Below are positions 42,901-50,400 of a DNA stretch of 58,816 nt, in pieces. Under the pieces are notes generated by a model that was given only the letters and a program-made list of their open reading frames with translations, was not told the DNA's origin and did not search any database. Source of the DNA: Clostridia bacterium (GTDB lineage: Bacteria > Bacillota > Clostridia > Oscillospirales > Acutalibacteraceae); assembly GCA_017513195.1 (NCBI GenBank), contig JAFXGM010000022.1, positions 1 through 58,816 of the forward strand. Direction: 5' to 3'. The translations under genes and the position numbers were made by a program. Position 1 is the first letter of the stretch; each line of letters opens with the position of its first letter.

Positions 42901-44135
42901 GCATTGTTAACACCGTCAAACCAAGCGGAAATGCTACCATTAGCTTTGTATTGATAGATATATTTCTTACCGGTAGCCATAGTATAACCACCGTTTTTAG
43001 TATCTAATACAGGATTACCGGAAGCATCCTTCTTGATATCACCGTCGTAGTTGTACCACTTTACGCCGTCACACATATTGGTGTAAACGTTATTGTAGGT
43101 AGAGTTGTGGAACGCATTAGAACCATAGTAAAGTGTATGTGGAACAGAGTCCATAACAATACAGTTGTTAATTTGAGCAGACTTTAATCTGTGCAAGTTA
43201 CCAACAAGACCGTATGTAACCTGACGGGTTTCGTGCTTAGCAATGTTGTCATATACCAAGCTGTCAGAAAGCCTCATTTCGGTACCGTCGCCAACAGAGC
43301 TCTTACCAAACAATATGCCGGCATTGTCAACAGTATCACCATCGGTAGAGTTTGAAATAATAACGTTACCGTGAGCTACGAGGTTACGGTATGTCATAAT
43401 AGCATGGTTTTTACCGTCGGGTCTGTTGTTGTAACCAACAAGAGCCGAAGCGTATCTACCATAGAAATATGAGTTTTTAATAGTAAGGTTTTGTACTGTA
43501 GCACTGTATGCAACGTGTGGAATAAGAGCTGCATAAGAATCAGTAGCCTTAAGACCGTAAACCTCAATACCGCTACCATCAAGCTTACCCATAAATGGAT
43601 TTACTGATTTCCACAAGGTAGTAACATTCGCGCCTTCAAGAGCAGCCTTTACTTGCTCAGCGGTCATATCGTTACTGAAATCAACGGTAGAATCTGTGTT
43701 GTTAAGGTTGAAGGCCTTTACGTCTTCAGAAACCTTAAATGCAACGTACTGGGTAGAAAATACCTGGCCGTTTGCATCAACAAGATTACCTGTCACAACA
43801 GCAGCGAATTCGTTAGCTGTTTCGATAATGTAAGGGTCAGCCTGTGTACCAGAACCCTTAGCATAAGTAACAAAATTAGTAGCAAAACCGGTAAAAGAAT
43901 CGATTTTAGTACCTTTGTTATCGGCGTAGTAAACACTATCACCATTGTTGGACACTACGAAATCGGTATCGTAGCTGCCACTAATTGGGTATGTAACAGT
44001 TTCATCTGTGGTTTCGTCGTCAGCAGCAACAAAAACAGTGCCACCAGCAAATAATGACAATAAAGATACTGCCAAAATTGCGATAACGGATACCAAAGAA
44101 ACGATTACCTTGCCCTTGCTCAATAGTTTTTTCAT
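39945..44135 (-). CDS. very large wall-anchored surface protein with GLUG-like repeats, InlB-type repeat and CBM
   Basis: 1396 residues. Signal peptide (about 1-37, AGGTVFVAA). Three long repeats each open with a 'G-GT-ADP-xIxTAxEL' motif at about 94-112, 484-502 and near 770. Each is followed by GLUG-like turns (AALIPHVAY, AGLIPVV, VGLIPQL, ALVG, AGGLVGGANG). About 1121-1189 is a Listeria-Bacteroides (Flg_new) repeat and 1191-1345 a CBM-like beta-sandwich. SPNTSD at 1361-1366, a hydrophobic helix and SKKN form a sorting-like signal. The repeats suggest a right-handed beta-helix stalk. AAAGGATG lies eight bases before the ATG. It probably holds glycan at the wall for the GH16 lipoprotein encoded next. 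Confidence 0.78.
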   Translation of the reverse strand: MKKLLSKGKVIVSLVSVIAILAVSLLSLFAGGTVFVAADDETTDETVTYPISGSYDTDFVVSNNGDSVYYADNKGTKIDSFTGFATNFVTYAKGSGTQADPYIIETANEFAAVVTGNLVDANGQVFSTQYVAFKVSEDVKAFNLNNTDSTVDFSNDMTAEQVKAALEGANVTTLWKSVNPFMGKLDGSGIEVYGLKATDSYAALIPHVAYSATVQNLTIKNSYFYGRYASALVGYNNRPDGKNHAIMTYRNLVAHGNVIISNSTDGDTVDNAGILFGKSSVGDGTEMRLSDSLVYDNIAKHETRQVTYGLVGNLHRLKSAQINNCIVMDSVPHTLYYGSNAFHNSTYNNVYTNMCDGVKWYNYDGDIKKDASGNPVLDTKNGGYTMATGKKYIYQYKANGSISAWFDGVNNAGVAFVNNGTPYNKELVGPMFNVDPATVKVAADAALDGIDVERWNYTAGEYPTPKVYCTNSTGTGTVANEFFEGDGSLTTPYVITTAEELALMLTSDSLNMNFKLAKDIAINDTTAADWTKNAKKWFTSNDIPEFKGSLDGNFKTISGIYYDGNQSGDYAGLIPVVGSPAVINKLNIVDSSITANKGAAGAVAGAVGEKALMIIKFDAITVKDSVKLAGSAVNGGIVGHVGYSVAQFSNCLSETAGIFGDCTGFAKLNACVAIGARPYVSAANIENVNVYTTVDGDAVEGIIVADGEHVKGDDAKISMPQLGFDGTSPAWKVVANDYPAPTGVVASSEGEVGKPWTGARATKFAGGTGTAADPWQIETAEQLALAVWQNNNGKHFILTADIYLNDVNSPLWADKVGCNQWYTQRTTQSYSNFKSSVLDGDGHVVYGLFFDHTGPQPEYVRVGLIPQLAQGSTIKNIAMSQAYLNMNRDITSDHAGVLVGTVDDWNSSRWYMEAKNASANAIKRQDPEFQALQPKVINCMADSSCYVSAEQAGGLVGGANGCILMENCAYYGSIDKISDNYWGGTLIGNEWANGCTIVDCVSLPQCCNQAMGGNAGQTWRTGNPEYITITWDDVYYFAKSIQRHADDGIKRILTPDDRIGEAAVLAMPGLDWTDYYEEDAEDQTTWIAVDGGTPLPSIFAKHREDEDFFKLSDRNFTPPSTTVSFMTDTDEVVVPDMVGPMYSKITLPTVTRDGYKFTGWYVFDDLSLEYPKDYFPPNNLQLYAGWEPNGIAQNFENYTDTIWDYDSDAWRLNKPGAKGGYKNKYVRNGAKSMHLLDTNTEAVDCLLNYEDMLEPGQAYTIKFWVTTDKENNPATLLTLVHNEKPVYLDTAIGAENMAVATGLKVGEWVQYSYSFTARTKWISLRATGGSSLYFDDIVVAKLDGTLNGGNYVGVGTPGSTSPNTSDAITVAVLVSAIMACAIIAVVSKKNLVEVID

Positions 44136-44179
44136 TGAACAACCATCCTTTCGCTTTTTTAAAGCAATTTTAAGTGCAG

Positions 44180-44209
44180 ATTATACAATTTTTTGACAAA
44201 AAACGCCAA
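44180..44209 (-). promoter_or_regulatory. second candidate promoter of the surface protein operon
   Basis: On the minus strand TTGGCG (44204-44209), 18 bases, TATAAT (44180-44185), 45 bases before the ATG. Confidence 0.5.
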
Positions 44210-44247
44210 AAAAGCGCACAATGCCACACTGTATAATTACATTACAT

Positions 44248-44276
44248 ATAATATCAAATTTTTGCTGATAAGTCAA
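44248..44276 (-). promoter_or_regulatory. candidate promoter of the surface protein operon
   Basis: On the minus strand TTGACT (44271-44276), 17 bases, TATTAT (44248-44253), leaving a leader of about 105 bases. Confidence 0.65.
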
Positions 44277-44381
44277 TAAGAAATATACAAAATATCAAAA
44301 TATTTTTTAAATTTTTTTGTATATTTTTGCACTATAACAAAAAGCGTTGGAAAATCATAGCATAAAAACAGTATCTAAGCA

Positions 44382-44409
44382 AAAAACACACCCCGAAGGG
44401 TGTGTTTTT
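44382..44409 (-). terminator. terminator of the solute-binding protein gene
   Basis: AAAAACACACCC (44382-44393), CGAA, GGGTGTGTTTTT (44398-44409). Confidence 0.9.
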
Positions 44410-44430
44410 AATTAATTGTGTAACTAAAAA

Positions 44431-45915
44431 TTAGTTAGAATAGATCTGCTGGTCAATGTAGTCATTGAGCTTCTTAGCAGCGTGATCAACAGCTGACTTA
44501 GCTGACTTAAGTAATGTATCAACCTGTGCTGGCTGAGCATACATAGCAGCATAAACAACCTTATCATCATCCATACCAGAGATACCTTCGTTAAGGTCAT
44601 ATGTTGTGTAGTATGGGTTGTAGTTGTCGGTCTCAGCATAGAGTGAGCAAAGCTTGAAGAAGAATGTCTTAGCTTCTTCAGAGATGAATGACTTGTTGAG
44701 GTCATAGTTTTCTACGTTGAGGTATTCACTAAGGAAGAAACCACCTGCAACAGCAGACTTAGGACCGGTTTTTGGGTTTTCATTACATTTTCTCATGATA
44801 CCCCAACCACGGAAAAGACCTGTAACAGCAGCCTTACCGCCCTTTTCAAATGCTGGCAAATAGTAGAAGCCGATGTCGTTGTAGTTTGCGTGAGTCTTTA
44901 AGTTACCGTCTTTACGGAGTGCCCAAAGGTGACCTGTGTAGATTGAAATTGTACCGTTAATAAATTCGTTAGCGCCGCCTGAAACGATTGTTTTGTCAAC
45001 CTGCCATGCCTGAGCTATCTTCTTCATAACTTCAACGGTCTTGCTGTCGATACCGTTTACCATCTTGTTGTTTTTATCAGCACGATAAACTGCACCGCCT
45101 GCCATATGAAGCATTGAGTCCTTGTTGGCAATACCAGCACCCAAACAGCCAGGAACTTCTTCCTTTGTCTTCTTACCTATAGTAATGAATGAGTCAAGTG
45201 TCCAGTTGCCCTGCTTGTCAAGCTCTTCAGGTGTTGGGCAGTTAGCTTTCTTAAGCATACTCTTAGAATATGTAACCATGTCGATTTCGGTCCAGAAGTT
45301 ACCAAGTGTATCACAAAGGTATGGCTGGCCGTTATAGGTTGAAAGCTTGAATGTGTTCTGATTCCAAAGTTCATCCTTAAAGTTGAGCTTTGCCTTATCA
45401 AGTGAATCAAAGTAACCTACGTAGATAGGAGCGTCACCGTTTGAACGACCTACTGTAGGAGCATTACCAGCAGCGATAAGGTTAGACATTTCAGCATTGT
45501 AGTTTTCAAGTGTAGGAACAATGATTTCTACCTTAATGCCGTATTCCTTCTCGAACTTAGATACAACGTAGTCGGTACCGTCGTCTTTAGGATCGATGGT
45601 AGATGCAAAGATAATTGTTGTACCCCTGTAATCTTCCGGATCAGCGTTTACCATTGAGTTTGGATAGTTTGTGCTGCCAGATGGAGTGCTGGTGCTTGGT
45701 GTGTTAGTGCTTGGTGTGTCACTAGGCTTTTCATCACCAGAAGTAGCATCATCAGGCTTGCTTGTGTTGTCTTTGTCGCCCTCTTCTTCTTTGTAAATCG
45801 TTGATACGATAACTTCAACAGATTCTTCCTCTGCAGGTTCACTACAAGCTGCAAGTGAAAATACCATTGCAAGTGCAAGAAGAATTGCAAGAGCGCGCTT
45901 TGCTGTGTTGAACAT
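44431..45915 (-). CDS. carbohydrate ABC transporter solute-binding lipoprotein
   Basis: 494 residues. Signal peptide with lipobox SLAAC (Cys at about 24), then an acidic Ser/Thr/Pro linker. The mature part is a cluster-B (family 1) sugar-binding protein: DPEDYRGTTIIFASTIDPKDDGTDYVVSKFEKEYGI, IAAGNAPTVGRS, and GWGIMRKCNENPKTGPKSAVAGGFFLSEYLN. AAAGGAG lies nine bases before the ATG. It has its own promoter and terminator although it follows two permease genes by 250 bases, so it may be needed in larger amounts. Substrate is an oligosaccharide by context. Confidence 0.88.
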   Translation of the reverse strand: MFNTAKRALAILLALAMVFSLAACSEPAEEESVEVIVSTIYKEEEGDKDNTSKPDDATSGDEKPSDTPSTNTPSTSTPSGSTNYPNSMVNADPEDYRGTTIIFASTIDPKDDGTDYVVSKFEKEYGIKVEIIVPTLENYNAEMSNLIAAGNAPTVGRSNGDAPIYVGYFDSLDKAKLNFKDELWNQNTFKLSTYNGQPYLCDTLGNFWTEIDMVTYSKSMLKKANCPTPEELDKQGNWTLDSFITIGKKTKEEVPGCLGAGIANKDSMLHMAGGAVYRADKNNKMVNGIDSKTVEVMKKIAQAWQVDKTIVSGGANEFINGTISIYTGHLWALRKDGNLKTHANYNDIGFYYLPAFEKGGKAAVTGLFRGWGIMRKCNENPKTGPKSAVAGGFFLSEYLNVENYDLNKSFISEEAKTFFFKLCSLYAETDNYNPYYTTYDLNEGISGMDDDKVVYAAMYAQPAQVDTLLKSAKSAVDHAAKKLNDYIDQQIYSN

Positions 45916-45948
45916 TTTTGTTACTCCTTTATAAAGTTTTTTAGAGTT

Positions 45949-45964
45949 GTGCGGGTCACCGCAC
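45949..45964 (-). promoter_or_regulatory. leader hairpin before the solute-binding protein gene
   Basis: GTGCGG (45949-45954), a four-base loop, CCGCAC (45959-45964). In the transcript it sits about 34 bases before the start codon, in a leader of roughly 120 bases, and might stabilise the mRNA or regulate the gene. No known riboswitch consensus was recognised. Confidence 0.5.
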
Positions 45965-46043
45965 CGTATGTAATATGCGTATCAATGCCCCATAGCCTTG
46001 CGATTATACGGACATAAAGACACCCATACTTCCTACATATAGA

Positions 46044-46072
46044 ATTATATTATCAAAACATCATTTTGTCAA
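46044..46072 (-). promoter_or_regulatory. perfect consensus promoter of the 44431-45915 gene
   Basis: On the minus strand TTGACA (46067-46072), 17 bases, TATAAT (46044-46049). Confidence 0.9.
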
Positions 46073-46130
46073 CATAATTTATTAAAATTTTAAATTTTTT
46101 GAAATTATTTTAGTGAAAATTTATATAAAA

Positions 46131-46155
46131 AGACGGTGGCGATTTGCCACCGTCT
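46131..46155 (-). terminator. terminator of the seven-gene operon
   Basis: AGACGGTGGC (46131-46140), a five-base loop, GCCACCGTCT (46146-46155), with T-rich flank on the minus strand. Confidence 0.9.
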
Positions 46156-46164
46156 AAATTTTAA

Positions 46165-47193
46165 TTAACCTGTAATACCAACACGGTCGATACTTTCAAC
46201 GAATCCACGCTGTACTATCATATAGAAAGCAAGCATTGGAGCAATGAACAACAAGCAGGCTGCCGTAACAGCAGATGCATATTGTGGTGTACCGCCATAT
46301 ACGGTATAAATAGCGCCAAGCCAGTCATCAATACTACCGATGGTTACGGCAAGTGTTGCGTCGGTTGTGAGGTACACACCGGCAAGCAACGAGTCGTTCC
46401 AGTGCCAGATTAGTGAGAACACAATTACTGTAATAAACACAACGCTTGATGATGGAACAGCAATACGCAAGAAGGTTTTAAACGGACCGGCACCGTCAAC
46501 CCATGCAGCCTCTTCAAGCTCGCGAGGGAGACCTGTGAAGAACTGTATGTAGATGTAGATAAGTACGCCGGAACGCAAGCCTATACCCAAAATAGATGGA
46601 AGCCATATTGTCCATACCGTATCACTGATATCGGGCGTTAGCACGTTGCCAACTGCCGACCAATCGGCACCAAACCAACTACCAATCCAGGTAATCAAGG
46701 ATTCAAGCCCGTGACCTATATACATAAAGTCGATGTTGGTGTAGTTTATGGAACGAGGTATAAGCAACAACATATCGGGCATAAGGATTGTAAGGAACAA
46801 TACGCCTGTAAGTAGCTTTTTACCCTTAAACTTAAATCTTGCAAAGCCATAACCAATTATTGCGCAAGATACAACCGAAAGCAACGCACCTACTACCTCA
46901 TACTTAACAGTGTTTAAAATAGCGGTGCCATATTTCATGGCGTAAAACGCTCTTTCGTAGTTCATTGATATGTCAAATGCAGTCGGAATCCAAACACGGG
47001 TACCGTTTGTAAACGAAGTTGCCGATGAAATTGATGTTACGATCATATAAAGCAACGGATAAATAATGATAAAACCGATAGAAACAAGTAGTAAAAATCT
47101 AAATATAGAATATACCCAACTACCACCGATTTTTGTATATTTAAGCGCTCTTAGACGATCGGCTTCAGAAATGTTTTTTAATGGATTATTCAT
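46165..47193 (-). CDS. carbohydrate ABC transporter permease (MalG/LplC type)
   Basis: 342 residues with about six transmembrane helices. LEEAAWVDGAGPFKTFLRIAVPSSSVV is the EAA loop that contacts the ATPase. A long periplasmic-side insert (about 130-185, 'YTNIDFMYIGHGLESLITWIGSWFGADW') makes it larger than the usual 280-300. It forms the transmembrane pore with the 47213 protein. GGAGG precedes the ATG by about ten bases. Last gene of the operon before the terminator at 46131. Confidence 0.9.
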   Translation of the reverse strand: MNNPLKNISEADRLRALKYTKIGGSWVYSIFRFLLLVSIGFIIIYPLLYMIVTSISSATSFTNGTRVWIPTAFDISMNYERAFYAMKYGTAILNTVKYEVVGALLSVVSCAIIGYGFARFKFKGKKLLTGVLFLTILMPDMLLLIPRSINYTNIDFMYIGHGLESLITWIGSWFGADWSAVGNVLTPDISDTVWTIWLPSILGIGLRSGVLIYIYIQFFTGLPRELEEAAWVDGAGPFKTFLRIAVPSSSVVFITVIVFSLIWHWNDSLLAGVYLTTDATLAVTIGSIDDWLGAIYTVYGGTPQYASAVTAACLLFIAPMLAFYMIVQRGFVESIDRVGITG

Positions 47194-47212
47194 TTTATTT
47201 CAGCCTCCTGTC

Positions 47213-48112
47213 TTATGCTTCGTAACGCTTCAAAATAAACTTGTTGAATAGGAACATTATAATACCCATTACGGCGGCAACAATTATAAAGTAGAACCAA
47301 ATCATTGCTGAAGATTCGTCATATTGGGCAGCTTTTACCTTTTTGTATACCTCTGCAATCAATGGATTACGCTCGTTGATAAACAATTCAACCATTGTAA
47401 ATACGCCTACCAGCAACGTAATACGCGAAAGCATTGGGAAGGTAATAAACCAAAATTCTTCCCATTTGGTTGCGCCTTCAACATTTGATGCTTCATATAA
47501 AGAAGTAGGTATTGACTGAAGACCTGAAAGGAACAATACAATCTGTATTCCGCAAGACCAAATAAGGTTGAATATATCATTTATCGCGGTGGATACAAAG
47601 GTTGCAATTTCGGTACTGAAATTGAATGACTTTGTTAAATCCTCAACCGTAATAAGACCTGATGACATACCTGCAGATGCGCCCATTTCGGTAAGGCTTT
47701 CATCTGTGGTGGAGAATATCATCTTCATAACATAACCGGATGCAATAATAACCGGCAAGAAATAAAGTGCTCTAAAGAACAATCTGCCACGGAATTTCTG
47801 ATTTAACATCATCGCCAATATTAAGCTTAACACCAAAATTATTGGCATTGAATACGCAAGCTCTGTCAACGAATCGGTAAGCCATGTAGAATAGTTAGGG
47901 TCTTTGTTAAGCAAGTAATCATAATGCTCAAGACCCTTCCAGCCTAGGTTTTCACCGATAGCATTAATGCTAGAGAATGAGAAAATCAACGACTGACCAA
48001 TCGGGATAAAGAAGAACATTACCAAACCGACTAACCACGGCAAAATGAACATAAAGCCCCAACGTGACTTTAACTCTTCTATACCACGACTTTTCTTTAG
48101 TTTAGAAGCCAT
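47213..48112 (-). CDS. carbohydrate ABC transporter permease (MalF/LplB type)
   Basis: 299 residues with six transmembrane helices. RWGFMFILPWLVGLVMFFFIPIGQSL is the first helix of the family and SLYEASNVEGATKWEEFWFITFPML the EAA loop. It should pair with the next gene product. The start overlaps the DUF5696 stop by one base (TAATG, 48110-48114), so translation is coupled. Confidence 0.92.
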   Translation of the reverse strand: MASKLKKSRGIEELKSRWGFMFILPWLVGLVMFFFIPIGQSLIFSFSSINAIGENLGWKGLEHYDYLLNKDPNYSTWLTDSLTELAYSMPIILVLSLILAMMLNQKFRGRLFFRALYFLPVIIASGYVMKMIFSTTDESLTEMGASAGMSSGLITVEDLTKSFNFSTEIATFVSTAINDIFNLIWSCGIQIVLFLSGLQSIPTSLYEASNVEGATKWEEFWFITFPMLSRITLLVGVFTMVELFINERNPLIAEVYKKVKAAQYDESSAMIWFYFIIVAAVMGIIMFLFNKFILKRYEA

Positions 48113-50385
48113 TATGCCGCACCCCCTGTAATAATATAGCTTTCAGCAGCGCATTCACCAGCAGGAGTCGTTGCTGCAGAGTTGTTATAGTTAACGTATA
48201 CTGTAACACCATTATCAAATACCGAGCAGTGTACGCCGGAAGAAATTATGGTGTTTGAAACCAGTTGAGCATCCTTGATGCTATCATAGTAGCCCGAAAG
48301 TGCCTTATAATTAGCATCAATTTCGCCCTTAACGTTATCATAATTAGTGCTAAAGAAGTATGGATAAACCGCATCAATAAGTACGTTATCCCAAGTGTTT
48401 GTAACGGTATATTGAAGACCGATACCACCCTCAACTGCACCTAAAATGATTTTTTGAGGATCAATAGCAAGGTTTACTGACTCGCTTGTCATAGGAACGT
48501 AACCCTTAAATACCATAGAATAGAACGGAACATCCTCATAGAATGCATATCCGTTATCAGAGGTTACAGGAGCATCAACAACAAGGTTAGAAGCTATTGC
48601 GGCATAGTCGTTTGCGTCACTAGCCATAAGCTTTTGTTTGCCGTCACCAACCTTTTTAAGAGCCTTTGTAACAGTATCAACGTAACCGTAACGTGAGTTG
48701 TAATCAAGAGTATCTCTTGGATTTGAATAATCAGAATAGCAATTAGAGGTTAAAGTTTCAAGTGAAACACCGCTTATCTTCCAATCTTTGTTCTGATCTA
48801 TAGCCTGTTGTACGGCATCGTTATAGCTAACAGGACGAAGTAAACGATAAGCCTGATCCTCGTTATTACCACGGTTTGCTTTGTCGGCAATATACTGTTC
48901 AGCTCTAATAATACCACTATTCATAACAGCATCACTAGAGTGTGAGAAGCCGGAACCCGAAGAATTAAATCTAACAAGGTCGTAATCAAAATACAAATCT
49001 ATTTTGTTTTTGCTGCAAAGCGAAGCTAAAGATTCAACGTCTGAATCAGAGCCAATATTACCGTTTACAGTGTAACCGCCACCAATTTGTCCAAGGTCAA
49101 CGCCCGAATCACCAAAGCCCTTAAGTTTTACAGAGAAATTGTCAATGTTTTTATCAAGCTCGGTGATAATTTTGTTTGCCTGATTAACTGTTGTGGTTGC
49201 ATAAACGGTTTTGTAAGGAACACCCAAGAAGGATTTGGTAATTTCGGTACCACCAATCAAGGTTACGTTCATTGCCTTATCTTCTCCGGTTTTTTCCATA
49301 CCCTTCTCTTCTATCAAGTAGTCACGATAAATGTTTGCCATTTCGTTATAATTAGCTTTATCGCCGCTAAGTGGATAGAAACGAATGGAGAATTCACCCT
49401 TAATCATTCTTTCAGGGTAAACGTTTGCATAATAGGTACGTTTAAATGTTCTTGCCTGATGGTATGTATAGCCACGCAACAAAAACGTTGGATAGGTTGT
49501 TGAAAATCTATAAGCTACAGAACCAACTACCGAGTTCATTTGTACTGTTTCTGCACCTTTGTCGATAATGGTGAAACCGCCCTTCTCGCCCGATTTATAT
49601 CCATAAACAGGCATACGAAGTGATTCACGCTCAACAGGATTGTATTTATCTTCCATGGTTAAATCGTCACCGTAAACGAATCCGGTGTACTTTATACCTT
49701 GGTTATTATAGGAGTTAACGTTCATTAACGCACCCGAACCGGATGGTAAGAATAAATATGAATCCTCGGTATCATTTTCAACAGAATTAAGGAATGGTGC
49801 GATAGAAACATAGGTTACACGCAAATTTTCTTCCTGAATTTTGTTTGAGTCAACCGATATGCGAATGTAATCATCCTCGAGCACGTAATCAACCGGAACC
49901 ATAACCTTTTGCCCGGCAAAATAATACTCGATAGTAACACCTTTAGTAGCGCCGTCTTTCTCTATTTTCTTTACAACGATTCTACTATCGGGATTATCTT
50001 TAATATCAAGGTCGCTATAAGCGTTTGTATTACCGCCACCAAGTACGGTTGGATTCATAAGACCAACTTCTACTGCCGAGCGAACAAACATATGCTCGCC
50101 CAAAACCATACCAAAGTCGTCTAATATTTCTTCACCGGTGGATTTAGGACAAACTTCCCACGACATACCAGTCTGAAGATCAACCAAACGAACGCTAATT
50201 GTGTCTTGAACATACTCTAATTTATACTTGTCATTACGACAAATTTCTTCAGAATCTGCAAGTTCAATAGATGCTTCCGGTGGCTTAAAGCCCAATTGCT
50301 TATGTTCTGTGTCACCCTCACCGCAAGCAGCAAGACCCAAAAGGAGGAATAAACAAAGTACGACACTTAAAATACGTTTTTTCAT
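48112..50385 (-). CDS. DUF5696 lipoprotein, glycoside-hydrolase-like
   Basis: 757 residues. Lipobox GLAAC at about 21. An N-terminal beta-rich part (about 35-330: LEYVQDTISVRLVDLQTGMSWEVCPKS, IEYYFAGQKVMVPVDYV) is followed by a barrel-like region (about 370-690). The latter contains IDLYFDYDLVRFNSSG, SGVSLETLTSNCYSDYSN and KLMASDANDYAAIASNLVVDAP. This layout is DUF5696, frequent in clostridial ABC-transporter operons and likely related to glycosidases that act on oligosaccharides at the surface. Acidic residues in DYDL or DAND might be catalytic. AAGGAGG precedes the ATG. Confidence 0.75.
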   Translation of the reverse strand: MKKRILSVVLCLFLLLGLAACGEGDTEHKQLGFKPPEASIELADSEEICRNDKYKLEYVQDTISVRLVDLQTGMSWEVCPKSTGEEILDDFGMVLGEHMFVRSAVEVGLMNPTVLGGGNTNAYSDLDIKDNPDSRIVVKKIEKDGATKGVTIEYYFAGQKVMVPVDYVLEDDYIRISVDSNKIQEENLRVTYVSIAPFLNSVENDTEDSYLFLPSGSGALMNVNSYNNQGIKYTGFVYGDDLTMEDKYNPVERESLRMPVYGYKSGEKGGFTIIDKGAETVQMNSVVGSVAYRFSTTYPTFLLRGYTYHQARTFKRTYYANVYPERMIKGEFSIRFYPLSGDKANYNEMANIYRDYLIEEKGMEKTGEDKAMNVTLIGGTEITKSFLGVPYKTVYATTTVNQANKIITELDKNIDNFSVKLKGFGDSGVDLGQIGGGYTVNGNIGSDSDVESLASLCSKNKIDLYFDYDLVRFNSSGSGFSHSSDAVMNSGIIRAEQYIADKANRGNNEDQAYRLLRPVSYNDAVQQAIDQNKDWKISGVSLETLTSNCYSDYSNPRDTLDYNSRYGYVDTVTKALKKVGDGKQKLMASDANDYAAIASNLVVDAPVTSDNGYAFYEDVPFYSMVFKGYVPMTSESVNLAIDPQKIILGAVEGGIGLQYTVTNTWDNVLIDAVYPYFFSTNYDNVKGEIDANYKALSGYYDSIKDAQLVSNTIISSGVHCSVFDNGVTVYVNYNNSAATTPAGECAAESYIITGGAA

Positions 50386-50400
50386 AATTTTTCCTCCTTT

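Noticed and set aside
44136-44430. Small gene or RNA in the spacer before the surface protein
   Set aside because: AT-rich DNA with two promoter candidates and a terminator only; no conserved structure recognised.
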